NCBI GenBank assembly: GCA_020860385.1
Contig: JAJBUK010000010.1
Span: 1 to 33,767, forward strand
Origin: Clostridiales bacterium
GTDB lineage: Bacteria; Bacillota; Clostridia; Oscillospirales; Oscillospiraceae
Direction of reading: 5' to 3'
DNA length: 33,767 bases
Position 1 is the stretch's first letter; every line of letters begins with the position of its first letter. Made by a program: the position numbers and the translations under genes. The notes under the pieces were generated by a model. The model was not told where the DNA came from, made no database searches, and was given only the letters and a program-made list of their open reading frames with translations. Below are positions 9,460 to 17,059 of this stretch, piece by piece.

Positions 9460-10559
9460 GGCGGTGGAGTGCGGTGGCGGCAGCCGCTTTGCTGCTGTGG
9501 CTGGCCTGCGTTCCAGCTGCGAAGGCCGCTGACATCCTGGACGAGGTGTGGGATGCCGCCGGGGCGGATGCGGTGGCCGAAGCGGGGGAGGACGTGGTGG
9601 AGCAGACCCTGGACTGGGACATCGACCTGGCTGCGGGCCTGGGCGACCTGCTGGACACGGCGGAGGAGGAGTTGGCGGGGCTGCTGAAAGCGGCCCTCCG
9701 CTCCGGCATCCTGCTGCTGCTCACCGTGCTGCTGGCCGAGATGATGGCGGGGCTGGGGGCGAGCGTGCCGGGCGGGTGGAAGGACGGCGTCCGCGTCATT
9801 GCCGCTTTGACGGTGACGGGGCTGGCGGTGGCCGATGCGGGGAACCTCATCGACCTGGGGCGGGAGACGATTCAGGAGCTGGACGCCTTCACCCAGATTT
9901 TGACCCCCGTGATGGCGACGGCCTGCGCCGCGGCGGGGAATGCCACCGGCGCGGCGGTGCGGCAGGCGGCCACGCTGCTCTGTTCCAGCGTGCTGATGAG
10001 CCTGGTGGACCGGCTGTTCCTGCCCCTGGTGTACGGTTACATCGCCATGACTGCGGGGGCCTGCGCCACCGGCAACCGGGGGCTGTCGGCGGTGGCAGGA
10101 TTGCTGAAATGGTGCGTCACTGCGGCGCTGAAAGGGGTCCTGATGGTGTATACAGCGTTCCTCTCCTTCGCCAGCCTGGCGGCAGGAGGTACCGATGCTA
10201 TGACGGCCCGGCTGACGAAATCCGCTATCAGCGGCCTGGTGCCGGTGGTGGGGGGCATTCTGTCCGACGCCGCCGATACCCTGCTGGCCGGGGCAGGGCT
10301 GCTCCGCAGCGTGCTGGGCATCTTCGGGGTGCTGGCAGTGCTGGGCTTCTGCCTGACCCCCTTCCTCCGGCTGGGGATGCAGTACCTCCTGTACCGGGCG
10401 GTGGCGGTGCTGGCGGCGGTGTTCCCCAGCGCGGGGCTGTCCGGGCTAATCGAGGAGCTTGGCTCCGCCTTTGGGCTGGTGCTGGGGATGACGGGGGCCT
10501 GCGCCCTGATGACCCTCATCTCCATCTTCGCGGCCATGGCGGCGGTGCTGCCCACATGA
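9456..10559 (+). CDS. spoIIIAE: Stage III sporulation protein AE
   Basis: Large polytopic membrane subunit of the SpoIIIA channel. From GTG 9456 (overlapping the spoIIIAD stop as GTGA) the protein has 367 residues. It starts with a clear signal peptide: basic RR, a hydrophobic stretch, and PAAKA before the mature ADILDEVWD. Several membrane segments follow, with the family-typical sequences ITAGACATGNRGLSA-like (near residue 195) and a Gly-rich PVVGGILSDAADTLLAG. Another GTG six codons downstream would cut into the signal peptide. The same frame runs open upstream through spoIIIAD, but that part has no family similarity. It ends overlapping spoIIIAF (ATGA). Confidence 0.93.
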   Translation: MRRWSAVAAAALLLWLACVPAAKAADILDEVWDAAGADAVAEAGEDVVEQTLDWDIDLAAGLGDLLDTAEEELAGLLKAALRSGILLLLTVLLAEMMAGLGASVPGGWKDGVRVIAALTVTGLAVADAGNLIDLGRETIQELDAFTQILTPVMATACAAAGNATGAAVRQAATLLCSSVLMSLVDRLFLPLVYGYIAMTAGACATGNRGLSAVAGLLKWCVTAALKGVLMVYTAFLSFASLAAGGTDAMTARLTKSAISGLVPVVGGILSDAADTLLAGAGLLRSVLGIFGVLAVLGFCLTPFLRLGMQYLLYRAVAVLAAVFPSAGLSGLIEELGSAFGLVLGMTGACALMTLISIFAAMAAVLPT

Positions 10560-11065
10560 GCGGCATGGGAAGCTGGCTGCTGAGCATTACGGCGGCGGCC
10601 CTGTTGGTGGGCGTTCTGGAGGCCATGATGCCGGAGGGCAGCGTGAAGGCGGTGAGCAGACTTGGCTGCGGTCTGCTGCTGTTCTTGGTTCTGGTGCGCC
10701 CCTTGCTTGGGGACGGATATGGAACCCTGTTAGAGGAGCTGCACAGTTGGCAAAGCGAGGCGGCGGAGGAGACGGAGCGGCTGAATCAGGTGGAAACTTC
10801 GTTGGAGGAAACCATCATAGCGGAGGAAGCGGCGGCATATATTCAGGCAGAGGCCGAGGAGCAGGGAATTTCATGCAGCGTCGCCGTCACCTGCGCCCGG
10901 AGCGAGGACGGCCTGCCCCTGCCTGTGGCGGTGGAAATCGGGGGCGTCGCCCAGGAGGACCAGCGGGAGGCGCTGCGGGCGCTGATTGAGGGGGCCTTCG
11001 CCCTATCAGAAGAACAAATACACTTTACGGAGGCGGAAGAGGTGAGACAGGATGCAGGCCCCTGA
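10556..11065 (+). CDS. spoIIIAF: Stage III sporulation protein AF
   Basis: Membrane protein of the SpoIIIA complex, 169 residues. Two N-terminal hydrophobic segments (MGSWLLSITAAALLVG and LGCGLLLFLVLVRPLL) are followed by a soluble alpha/beta region with an amphipathic, Glu-rich helix; the C-terminal part resembles the ring-building motif found in SpoIIIAG/AF. ATG 10556 overlaps the spoIIIAE stop. The frame remains open far upstream through spoIIIAE, but this is a shadow. The last 14 nt overlap spoIIIAG. Confidence 0.9.
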   Translation: MSGMGSWLLSITAAALLVGVLEAMMPEGSVKAVSRLGCGLLLFLVLVRPLLGDGYGTLLEELHSWQSEAAEETERLNQVETSLEETIIAEEAAAYIQAEAEEQGISCSVAVTCARSEDGLPLPVAVEIGGVAQEDQREALRALIEGAFALSEEQIHFTEAEEVRQDAGP

Positions 11066-11567
11066 CTGGAAAAAGGGGAAGGAACTTTTAAAACGTTTTC
11101 AATATGCGGGCATCGTGCTGCTGGCGGGCATCCTGCTGCTGGCGATTCCCATTGACTGGCAGACGGAATCAGACGCGGAGCAGGCGGACGAGGCGGAAAC
11201 CGCCGTGGAGGAGTTCGATGTCACCGCCTTAGAGGAGCGGCTGGCAGCCGTTATCGGGCAAATCGAGGACGTGGGGGAGGTGGAAGTGCTGGTCACCCTG
11301 TCTGCCAGCAGCAGGCAGGTGTTGGCTACGGATGAGACGGTGGGGGAGAGCTCCACCAAGACGGAGACGGTGCTGACCAAGGACGGCAGCACGCAGCAGT
11401 CCACCGTCACGGTGCAGACGATTTACCCTACCTTTCAGGGGGTGCTGGTGGTCTGTGACGGGGGAAACGATGCCGCCGTCAAGCTGCAGGTGCTGAGCGC
11501 CGTCAAGGCGCTGACCGGGTTAAGCGCGGAGCAAATTTCAATCTGTGCGAGAGCAGGAGGTTCGTAA
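11052..11567 (+). CDS. spoIIIAG: Stage III sporulation protein AG
   Basis: Ring-forming bitopic protein that builds the mother-cell side of the engulfment channel. It has 171 residues, shorter than the roughly 230 of the Bacillus protein, with a short cytoplasmic N terminus, one membrane helix (about residues 18-36), an acidic linker, and a ring-building domain containing IGQIEDVGEVEVLVTLSAS and an extended TKTETVLTKDGSTQQSTV loop region. ATG 11052 lies inside the end of spoIIIAF. spoIIIAH begins only 2 nt after the stop. Confidence 0.92.
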   Translation: MQAPDWKKGKELLKRFQYAGIVLLAGILLLAIPIDWQTESDAEQADEAETAVEEFDVTALEERLAAVIGQIEDVGEVEVLVTLSASSRQVLATDETVGESSTKTETVLTKDGSTQQSTVTVQTIYPTFQGVLVVCDGGNDAAVKLQVLSAVKALTGLSAEQISICARAGGS

Positions 11568-11569
11568 CA

Positions 11570-12205
11570 TTGAAAATCTGGAAACGGAATGCTGTGGTGG
11601 CAGCCATCGTGCTGTTCGTCTGCGTAGCAGTCTATTTAAACTGGTCTTATGACCAGACGGAGAGCGTGTCAGGCTCCACCTCGGAGTCGGTGGCGGAAAA
11701 GACTCTGGGGGAGACGGAGCTGGTCAGCGCCCAGGAGGAGCTGACGCTGGAGGACAGCGTGGATACGGCCTCCGGCGAAAGCGAGGAGGAGGACGCCCTT
11801 TCGGAACATGCCCTGACGGAGGAGGACACGGCACAGACCGCCGCCGAGGCATCCGACTACTTTGACACCGCCCGCCTGAACCGGGAGGAGGCCCGGGACA
11901 GCGCCCTGAGCATCCTCCAGGAGACGGTGGATGACCCCTCGGCGGACAGCGAGGCGGTCAACACGGCGGCGGAGTCCATCACGGCCATGGCTGCGGCCAC
12001 CCTGGCGGAATCCCAAATTGAAAGCCTGGTGACGGCGAAGGGCTATGCGGACTGCGTGGCCTTCATCGGGGACAGCTCCGTCAGCGTGGTGGTCAGCACG
12101 GAGAACGGGGAGTTGGAGGCCTCCGACATTGCGAAAATCACGGACATTGTCTGCGGGGAGACGGAGTTTTCCGCCAGTGATGTTAAGGTCATTACCGCGG
12201 AGTGA
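11570..12205 (+). CDS. spoIIIAH: Stage III sporulation protein AH
   Basis: Bitopic mother-cell membrane protein that, in Bacillus, binds forespore SpoIIQ across the engulfment space. 211 residues: a basic N terminus, one membrane helix (about 7-25), a long acidic Ser/Glu-rich linker (about 28-95), then a ring-building domain at the C terminus with the ARLNREEARDSALSILQE helix and AAATLAESQIESLVTAKGY. Translation starts at TTG 11570, supported by AGGAGG at 11555-11560 with a 9-nt spacing; no ATG fits. Last gene of the operon. No clear terminator is visible before the next promoter at 12234. Confidence 0.93.
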   Translation: MKIWKRNAVVAAIVLFVCVAVYLNWSYDQTESVSGSTSESVAEKTLGETELVSAQEELTLEDSVDTASGESEEEDALSEHALTEEDTAQTAAEASDYFDTARLNREEARDSALSILQETVDDPSADSEAVNTAAESITAMAAATLAESQIESLVTAKGYADCVAFIGDSSVSVVVSTENGELEASDIAKITDIVCGETEFSASDVKVITAE

Positions 12206-12233
12206 AAAGCAATGAGGTACCTTGAAATAATAC

Positions 12234-12262
12234 TTTACAACTCCGGCTGAATCCTATATAAT
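12234..12262 (+). promoter_or_regulatory. Sigma-A promoter for the nitroreductase gene
   Basis: TTTACA (12234-12239), a 17-nt spacer and a perfect TATAAT (12257-12262). It lies 40 nt upstream of the ATG and immediately after spoIIIAH, so the nitroreductase is a separate vegetative unit. Confidence 0.85.
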
Positions 12263-12302
12263 AGTATTACGAACCAATGACACAGCAATGGAGGAATTTA
12301 CG

Positions 12303-12830
12303 ATGGAAGCATATGAGGCAATTATGACCAGAACCAGCGTCCGCAGCTATCTGGAGCAGCCTGTCAGCGACGATGCGGTGCGGAAGATTTTGGAGGCCGG
12401 CATGAGCGGCCCCAGCTGCGCCAACCGGCGGGACTGGTCCTTTGTGGTGGTGCGGGACAGGGAGACGCTGAACAAAATGGCGGACGCCAACGGCCGCCCG
12501 GCCACCCCGCTGCGGAAGGCGGCCCTGGGCATCCTGGTGTGCGGGGACCTGCAAAAGGCATTCCAGCCCGCCCCGGACTATTGGATCATTGACGGCGCTA
12601 TCGCCGCGCAGAACATGATTCTGGCGGCCCACGCCATGGGCATCGGCTCTGTCTGGCTGGGCACCTACCCCCAGATGGAACGGGTGGAGAAGCAGGCGGC
12701 GCTGTTCGGCCTGCCGGAGCACATTGTGCCCCACTCCGTCATCGCCTTTGGCTACCCTGACCCGGAGGAGGAAGAACCGGCCAGGGAGAAGCGCTATGAG
12801 GCGGATTGCGTTCACTTTGAAACCTGGTGA
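12303..12830 (+). CDS. Nitroreductase family protein (FMN-dependent)
   Basis: Small flavoprotein oxidoreductase of the nitroreductase superfamily, 175 residues. The N-terminal FMN-phosphate motif RTSVRSY is at residues 10-16, followed by GMSGPSCANRRDWSFVVV, the usual LEAA..APS..N.QPW-type segment, here with RRDW. AAQNMILAAHAMGIGSVWLGTYP is the typical middle helix and loop, and VIAFGYPDP is near the end. ATG 12303 is chosen because GGAGG at 12290-12294 sits 8 nt upstream; an in-frame ATG at 12288 overlaps this SD. Single-gene unit between its own promoter and terminator. The natural substrate (nitro compound, quinone or flavin) cannot be told from sequence. Confidence 0.9.
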   Translation: MEAYEAIMTRTSVRSYLEQPVSDDAVRKILEAGMSGPSCANRRDWSFVVVRDRETLNKMADANGRPATPLRKAALGILVCGDLQKAFQPAPDYWIIDGAIAAQNMILAAHAMGIGSVWLGTYPQMERVEKQAALFGLPEHIVPHSVIAFGYPDPEEEEPAREKRYEADCVHFETW

Positions 12831-12838
12831 CGCTGCAT

Positions 12839-12880
12839 AAGACCGGCTTTCGGGCGACCGAAGGCCGGTCTTTCTCTTTT
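12839..12880 (+). terminator. Terminator of the nitroreductase gene
   Basis: AAGACCGGC pairs with (G)GCCGGTCTT around a small inner hairpin (TCG...CGA), followed by TTTCTCTTTT. Confidence 0.85.
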
Positions 12881-12901
12881 GTGAGGAATGTCAGACTGGA
12901 C

Positions 12902-12930
12902 TTGCCAAAACCGGAAGAACGTGGTATGAT
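12902..12930 (+). promoter_or_regulatory. Promoter for the ABC ATPase-glmM pair
   Basis: TTGCCA (12902-12907), 17-nt spacer, TATGAT (12925-12930), ending 29 nt before the ATG at 12960. Confidence 0.7.
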
Positions 12931-12959
12931 GAACGTAATCTGTGAAAAGTTGTGATAGT

Positions 12960-13829
12960 ATGAGTTTTTTTGAATCGAATCAACGCCAGCAGCAGGAGGC
13001 AATGGTGCAGGCCGCAGCGGCGGAGCAGGAGAACCTCCATCGGCCCGCCATTACTGCGAAGGACGTCTACCTGAGCTACCGTTCCATCGCGCCGGTGAAG
13101 CGCCGCAATATCAAGCAGGCCTCCGGCTTTAAGGACGATGCTTTTAAGCAGAAGGGCCGTGTGGAGCACTTCGAGGCCCTCCACGGCGTCTCCTTCGAGG
13201 TGGAAAAGGGCGAAATCATCGGCCTGATTGGCCGGAACGGCAGCGGCAAATCCACCCTGCTGCGGGTGCTGGCCGGTATTTTCGAGCCGGACAAGGGCAG
13301 CGTGGATCTGCATGGGAATACGGTTTCCCTGCTGGCGCTGGGCGTGGGCTTTCAGACGCAGTTGTCCGGACGGGAGAATATCTATCTCTCCGGTCTGCTG
13401 CTGGGCTTCACCAAGGCTGAGATTGACGACCAAATCGATGAAATCATCGAATTTTCCGAACTGGGCCGGTTTATCGAGCAGCCGGTGCGCACCTATTCCA
13501 GCGGTATGCAGTCCAAGCTGGGCTTTGCCATTACGGCCATTCTCAAGACGGACATCATTCTGGTGGACGAGGTGCTGAGCGTGGGCGACGCCCATTTTAA
13601 AAAGAAGAGCGGGCGGAAGATGGCCGAGCTCATCAGCGAGAAGAGCCGGACGGTGGTCATCGTCTCCCACAATGCGGAGACCATCCGCACCAACTGCGAA
13701 AAGGTGATTTGGCTCCACGATGGCGACATCCTTAAAATCGGCCCCACGAATGAAGTGGTGGACGAATATGAGGCGTTCATGGCGCAGTACGACGTGGAAG
13801 CCTGGGAGAAGCCGAAGAAAAAGAAATGA
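12960..13829 (+). CDS. Polysaccharide/teichoic-acid type ABC transporter ATPase (TagH/Wzt family)
   Basis: ATP-binding subunit of an ABC-2 exporter for lipid-linked polysaccharide or wall teichoic acid; 289 residues. The N terminus carries a roughly 30-residue Gln/Ala-rich extension, then the TagH-like stretch YLSYRSIAPVKRRNIK. Walker A is GRNGSGKST (about residues 89-97), Q-loop VGFQTQLSGRENIYL, signature YSSGMQSK, Walker B IILVDEVLSVGD, and H-loop VSHN. It ends in a lysine-rich tail (KPKKKK). The start ATG 12960 follows the promoter by 29 nt, and its SD is poor. No permease gene is adjacent, which is unusual for this family, so the membrane partner must lie elsewhere. glmM follows after 36 nt, probably in the same transcript. 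Confidence 0.88.
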   Translation: MSFFESNQRQQQEAMVQAAAAEQENLHRPAITAKDVYLSYRSIAPVKRRNIKQASGFKDDAFKQKGRVEHFEALHGVSFEVEKGEIIGLIGRNGSGKSTLLRVLAGIFEPDKGSVDLHGNTVSLLALGVGFQTQLSGRENIYLSGLLLGFTKAEIDDQIDEIIEFSELGRFIEQPVRTYSSGMQSKLGFAITAILKTDIILVDEVLSVGDAHFKKKSGRKMAELISEKSRTVVIVSHNAETIRTNCEKVIWLHDGDILKIGPTNEVVDEYEAFMAQYDVEAWEKPKKKK

Positions 13830-13865
13830 CGCAGCGCTGCGTGTGAGAGGGAGGGCCTAATCACA

Positions 13866-15221
13866 ATGGGAAAGTATTTTGGCACGGATGGATTTCGCGG
13901 GGAGGCGAACGTGTCCCTGCGGGCGGAGCACGCCTACCGCATCGGACGCTATCTGGGCGCCTGCTACCATAAGGCGGGCGAGCGGTGCCGGGTGGTTATC
14001 GGCAAGGACACCCGCCGCTCCTGCGATATGCTGGAAAGCGCCCTGGCCTCCGGCCTGAACGCCTCCGGCGCGGACGCCTATATGCTGCGGGTGACCACCA
14101 CCCCCAGCGTCTCCTATATCGCCCATACGGACGGGTTTGACTGCGGCATTATGATTTCTGCCAGCCACAACCCCTATTATGACAACGGCATTAAGCTGCT
14201 AAACAGCCGGGGCGAGAAGATGGACGAGGAGACCATTGAGAAAATCGAAGCCTATCTGGATGAACCGGTGGACACCCTGCCTCTGGCCCAGCGGGCCGAG
14301 GTGGGCCGCGTGGTGGAATACGAAGCGGGCCGCAACCGCTATATGGGCTACCTGATTGCCCAGGCCATCTACTCCTTCCGTGGGATGCGGGTGGGGCTGG
14401 ACTGCGCCAACGGTAGCGCTTCCTCCATCGCCCGCAGCGTGTTTGATGCGCTGGGGGCGACCACCTATGTCATGGCCGACCAGCCAGACGGGGTGAACAT
14501 CAATGACGGCGTCGGCAGCACCCATATCGAGGCCCTCCAGTCCTTTGTGGTGGAGCACAAGCTGAACGTGGGCTTCGCCTATGACGGGGATGCGGACCGC
14601 TGCCTCTGCGTGGACGAAAAGGGCAACGTGGTCAACGGCGACCTGATTATGTATATCTACGCCAAATATATGAAGGAACGGGGCAAGCTGCTGACGAATA
14701 CGGTGGTGACCACCGTCATGTCCAACTTTGGCCTGTACAAGGCATTTGACGCGGCGGGCATCGATTATGCCAAGACCGATGTGGGGGACAAGTACGTCTA
14801 TGAGTATATGACCCAGCACGGCAACCGCCTGGGCGGCGAGCAGTCGGGCCACATCATCTTCAGCAAGTACGCCACTACCGGAGACGGCATCCTGACCAGC
14901 CTGAAAATGATGCAGGTGCTGCTGGCGAAGAAGATGCCCCTGTCCGAGCTGGCTCAGCCGGTGCGTATCTATCCCCAGGTGTTGAAGAACATCCGGGTGC
15001 GCTCCAAGCCGGAGGCCCAGAACGACCCTGCGGTGCAGGCGGCTGTGCAGAAGGTAGCCGACCAGCTGGGAGACAGCGGCCGCATCCTGGTGCGGGAGAG
15101 TGGCACAGAGCCGCTGATCCGCGTCATGGTGGAGGCGGAGACCCAGGAGGAGTGCGAGCGCTATGTGGACTCTGTGCTGGAAGTCATCCGCGCCCAGGGC
15201 CACGAGGCGAAAACAGAATAA
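13866..15221 (+). CDS. glmM: Phosphoglucosamine mutase
   Basis: Converts glucosamine-6-phosphate to glucosamine-1-phosphate, the precursor of UDP-GlcNAc for peptidoglycan and polysaccharides; cytoplasmic. 451 residues, normal length. It starts MGKYFGTDGFRGEAN, as GlmM does. The phosphoserine loop ISASHNP puts the catalytic Ser at residue 100; the metal-binding loop DGDADR lies near residue 242; GGEQSGH recognises the sugar; and the C-terminal phosphate loop is RESGTEPLIRVMVEA. GAGGGAGGGC about 10 nt upstream is a good SD. Likely cotranscribed with the preceding ATPase. A palindrome separates it from the convergent SEDS gene. Confidence 0.96.
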   Translation: MGKYFGTDGFRGEANVSLRAEHAYRIGRYLGACYHKAGERCRVVIGKDTRRSCDMLESALASGLNASGADAYMLRVTTTPSVSYIAHTDGFDCGIMISASHNPYYDNGIKLLNSRGEKMDEETIEKIEAYLDEPVDTLPLAQRAEVGRVVEYEAGRNRYMGYLIAQAIYSFRGMRVGLDCANGSASSIARSVFDALGATTYVMADQPDGVNINDGVGSTHIEALQSFVVEHKLNVGFAYDGDADRCLCVDEKGNVVNGDLIMYIYAKYMKERGKLLTNTVVTTVMSNFGLYKAFDAAGIDYAKTDVGDKYVYEYMTQHGNRLGGEQSGHIIFSKYATTGDGILTSLKMMQVLLAKKMPLSELAQPVRIYPQVLKNIRVRSKPEAQNDPAVQAAVQKVADQLGDSGRILVRESGTEPLIRVMVEAETQEECERYVDSVLEVIRAQGHEAKTE

Positions 15222-15226
15222 GGAAA

Positions 15227-15250
15227 GGCGCCGGACAGTTGTCCGGCGCC
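15227..15250. terminator. Bidirectional terminator-like palindrome between glmM and the SEDS gene
   Basis: Perfect 10-bp stem GGCGCCGGAC/GTCCGGCGCC with a 4-nt loop, lying between convergent genes. The T-tract is weak on the plus strand and better on the minus strand (TTTCCTTATT), so it may serve both directions. Confidence 0.7.
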
Positions 15251-15265
15251 GTAGTTTGTGGGAGG

Positions 15266-16477
15266 CTATTCCATAATTTGGCGATGCTGCTCGCCGTTCG
15301 TCCCCCATTTGATGTCAGAGCGGTCTCGCAGCCAGTTGGGCAGTGAGCGGGACTTGATGCCCGACAATATCCCCATGGCGACGAAATTGGTGATGATGGA
15401 GGAGCCGCCGTAGCTGATGAAGGGCAGGGTCAGGCCGATGGTGGGCACCACATAGAGGCAAACCCCCACGTTGATGACGATTTGGGCCAGCAGCATGGAG
15501 CTGTAGCCCACGGCAATCAGGGCATAGAAGGAGTCGCTGGCGGTCAGGGCGATATACAGGCAGCGCAGCACAATGGCCGCCAGCACCAGCAGCAATACCG
15601 TGCAGCCCACCAGCCCCCACTCCTCGGCGCAGGAGGAGAAGATGAAGTCCGTCGTGCGCTCCGGCAGTGAGTTGGAGTTGGAGGATTGGGTGATGGAGCC
15701 CTGTAAATAGCCCTGCCCGGTCAGCCCACCGGAGCGGATGGCAATCAGGGAGCGCCGCTGATGGAAGCCCACCCCCTGGGGGTCATAGCTGTGATCCAGC
15801 ACCACCAGGATGCGGCGCTTCATATAGTTGGTGTCGGGCAGGATATTCCACAGCACCAGTCCGGCCGCGCCTACACAGGTCACGCCCAGCGCAAACCAGC
15901 GCTTTTTGATGCCGGCGCACCACAGCATGGCGAGCCAAATCACAACATAAATCAGGCAGGAGCCCACATCGCCGGTGACCACTACCATAAAGCCCACGGG
16001 CACGGCCAGGGCCAGCACCAGCAACACGACGGAGGAAAAGCTGCTGGGGTCGCCCCGCTTTTGGAGGTATACCACGAAGCCGGCCAGCAGAATGGTGAAG
16101 AACAGCTTGTTGATTTCGGCAGGCTGGATGGTGAAGGGGACGCCGGGGATGTCCACCCAAGCCCGGTTGCCGCTGGTGGCATTGGCCGCAGCGGGGAATA
16201 CCAGCACCAGCAGTTGGAAGGCCACACACAGCGGAACCACGATATACCATCGTTCCATCAGCACCCGGATGTTCAGCTGGCTCATGACGAAATACAGCAC
16301 AATGCCGATGCCAATACACATGGCCTGCTTCATGGGCATATTGTGAAAGCCCTCCCGGTACCGGGAGGCGGAGTAAATCAGCACCAGACCAAAGGAGCTG
16401 GCCAGGACGCAGAGGGAGAGCAGGATATGGTCCGCCCCCTTCAGGGCGTCAACGATTAAATCGCGTATTGCGGACAT
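15266..16477 (-). CDS. SEDS-family peptidoglycan polymerase (RodA/FtsW type)
   Basis: Integral membrane glycan polymerase that extends peptidoglycan strands from lipid II with a partner class B PBP. 403 residues with about ten hydrophobic segments. The N-terminal LIYSASRYREG resembles the SEDS GLVMVYSASS segment. The large extracellular loop contains the QGVGFHQRRSLIAIRSGGLTG region and the motif LPERTTDFIFSSCAEEWGLVG, whose TDFIF Asp is the essential SEDS residue. SYGGSSIITNFVAMGIL is the conserved C-terminal signature. The DPQGVGFHQ..SLIAI pattern and the isolated locus fit RodA better than FtsW, but I cannot settle this. A strong divergent promoter at 16550-16522 drives it. There is no PBP gene beside it. 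Confidence 0.92.
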   Translation of the reverse strand: MSAIRDLIVDALKGADHILLSLCVLASSFGLVLIYSASRYREGFHNMPMKQAMCIGIGIVLYFVMSQLNIRVLMERWYIVVPLCVAFQLLVLVFPAAANATSGNRAWVDIPGVPFTIQPAEINKLFFTILLAGFVVYLQKRGDPSSFSSVVLLVLALAVPVGFMVVVTGDVGSCLIYVVIWLAMLWCAGIKKRWFALGVTCVGAAGLVLWNILPDTNYMKRRILVVLDHSYDPQGVGFHQRRSLIAIRSGGLTGQGYLQGSITQSSNSNSLPERTTDFIFSSCAEEWGLVGCTVLLLVLAAIVLRCLYIALTASDSFYALIAVGYSSMLLAQIVINVGVCLYVVPTIGLTLPFISYGGSSIITNFVAMGILSGIKSRSLPNWLRDRSDIKWGTNGEQHRQIME

Positions 16478-16521
16478 GGTTTCACTTCTTTCTGGGGTAA
16501 ATGGGAAACGATAACAAGCCT

Positions 16522-16550
16522 ATTATAACACGAAAGCGGAATGATGTAAA
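16522..16550 (-). promoter_or_regulatory. Extended -10 promoter for the SEDS gene
   Basis: On the minus strand: TTTACA (16550-16545), 17-nt spacer ending in TGT, TATAAT (16527-16522), about 45 nt before the ATG. Confidence 0.85.
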
Positions 16551-16556
16551 CAGCTT

Positions 16557-16585
16557 TTGCATCTTCGGGGCGGGTATGCTATAAT
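16557..16585 (+). promoter_or_regulatory. Extended -10 promoter for tsaE-tsaB
   Basis: TTGCAT (16557-16562), 17-nt spacer ending TGC, TATAAT (16580-16585). It lies back to back with the SEDS promoter; the two -35 boxes are only 6 nt apart. Confidence 0.87.
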
Positions 16586-16612
16586 GGCAGCGATACTGCG
16601 GGAGACTTTGCA

Positions 16613-17059
16613 ATGGAGAGGAAGCGACTGCCCATGGAATATGAAACCCATTCCGCCGCCGAAACGGAGGCGCTGGGGGAGCGCGTGGCCTCCGCCCTGA
16701 GCCGGGGCGCCGTGCTGGCCTATACCGGCGACCTGGGGGCAGGAAAGACGGCCTTCACCCGGGGCCTGGCCAAAGGTCTGGGCTTCACCGGACGGGTCAC
16801 GTCCCCCACCTTTACCATCGTCAATGAGTACGAGGGGGGACGGCTGCCCCTGTTCCACTTCGATATGTACCGGCTGGGCAGTTCTGACGAGCTGTACGAC
16901 ATCGGCTGGGAGGACTACCTGGCCCGGGGCGGCATCTGCGCCGTGGAGTGGAGCGAAAATGTGGAGGACGCCCTGGAGGACTGCGTCCGGGTGGATATCC
17001 GCCGGGGCGGCGATGAGGAGAGCCGCAACATCACGATAACGGGAGTGGAAGGATTTTGA
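16613..17059 (+). CDS. tsaE: tRNA threonylcarbamoyladenosine biosynthesis ATPase TsaE
   Basis: Small P-loop ATPase that, with TsaB and TsaD, installs t6A37 on ANN-decoding tRNAs. 148 residues from ATG 16613, with GGGAG 8 nt upstream. Walker A GDLGAGKT is at residues 39-46, the TsaE-specific SPTFTIVNEY at 64-73, and HFDMYRL at 82-88 carries the conserved Asp and Tyr, followed by the late WSENV motif. An alternative ATG at 16634 (MEYETHSAAETE) is a more family-like start and also has a purine-rich SD. tsaB begins in the overlap with the stop codon, so the two are translationally coupled. Confidence 0.94.
   Translation: MERKRLPMEYETHSAAETEALGERVASALSRGAVLAYTGDLGAGKTAFTRGLAKGLGFTGRVTSPTFTIVNEYEGGRLPLFHFDMYRLGSSDELYDIGWEDYLARGGICAVEWSENVEDALEDCVRVDIRRGGDEESRNITITGVEGF

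Noticed and set aside
14199-15308. 369-codon minus-strand open frame opposite glmM
   Set aside because: glmM is unambiguous; the antisense frame has no recognisable motif.
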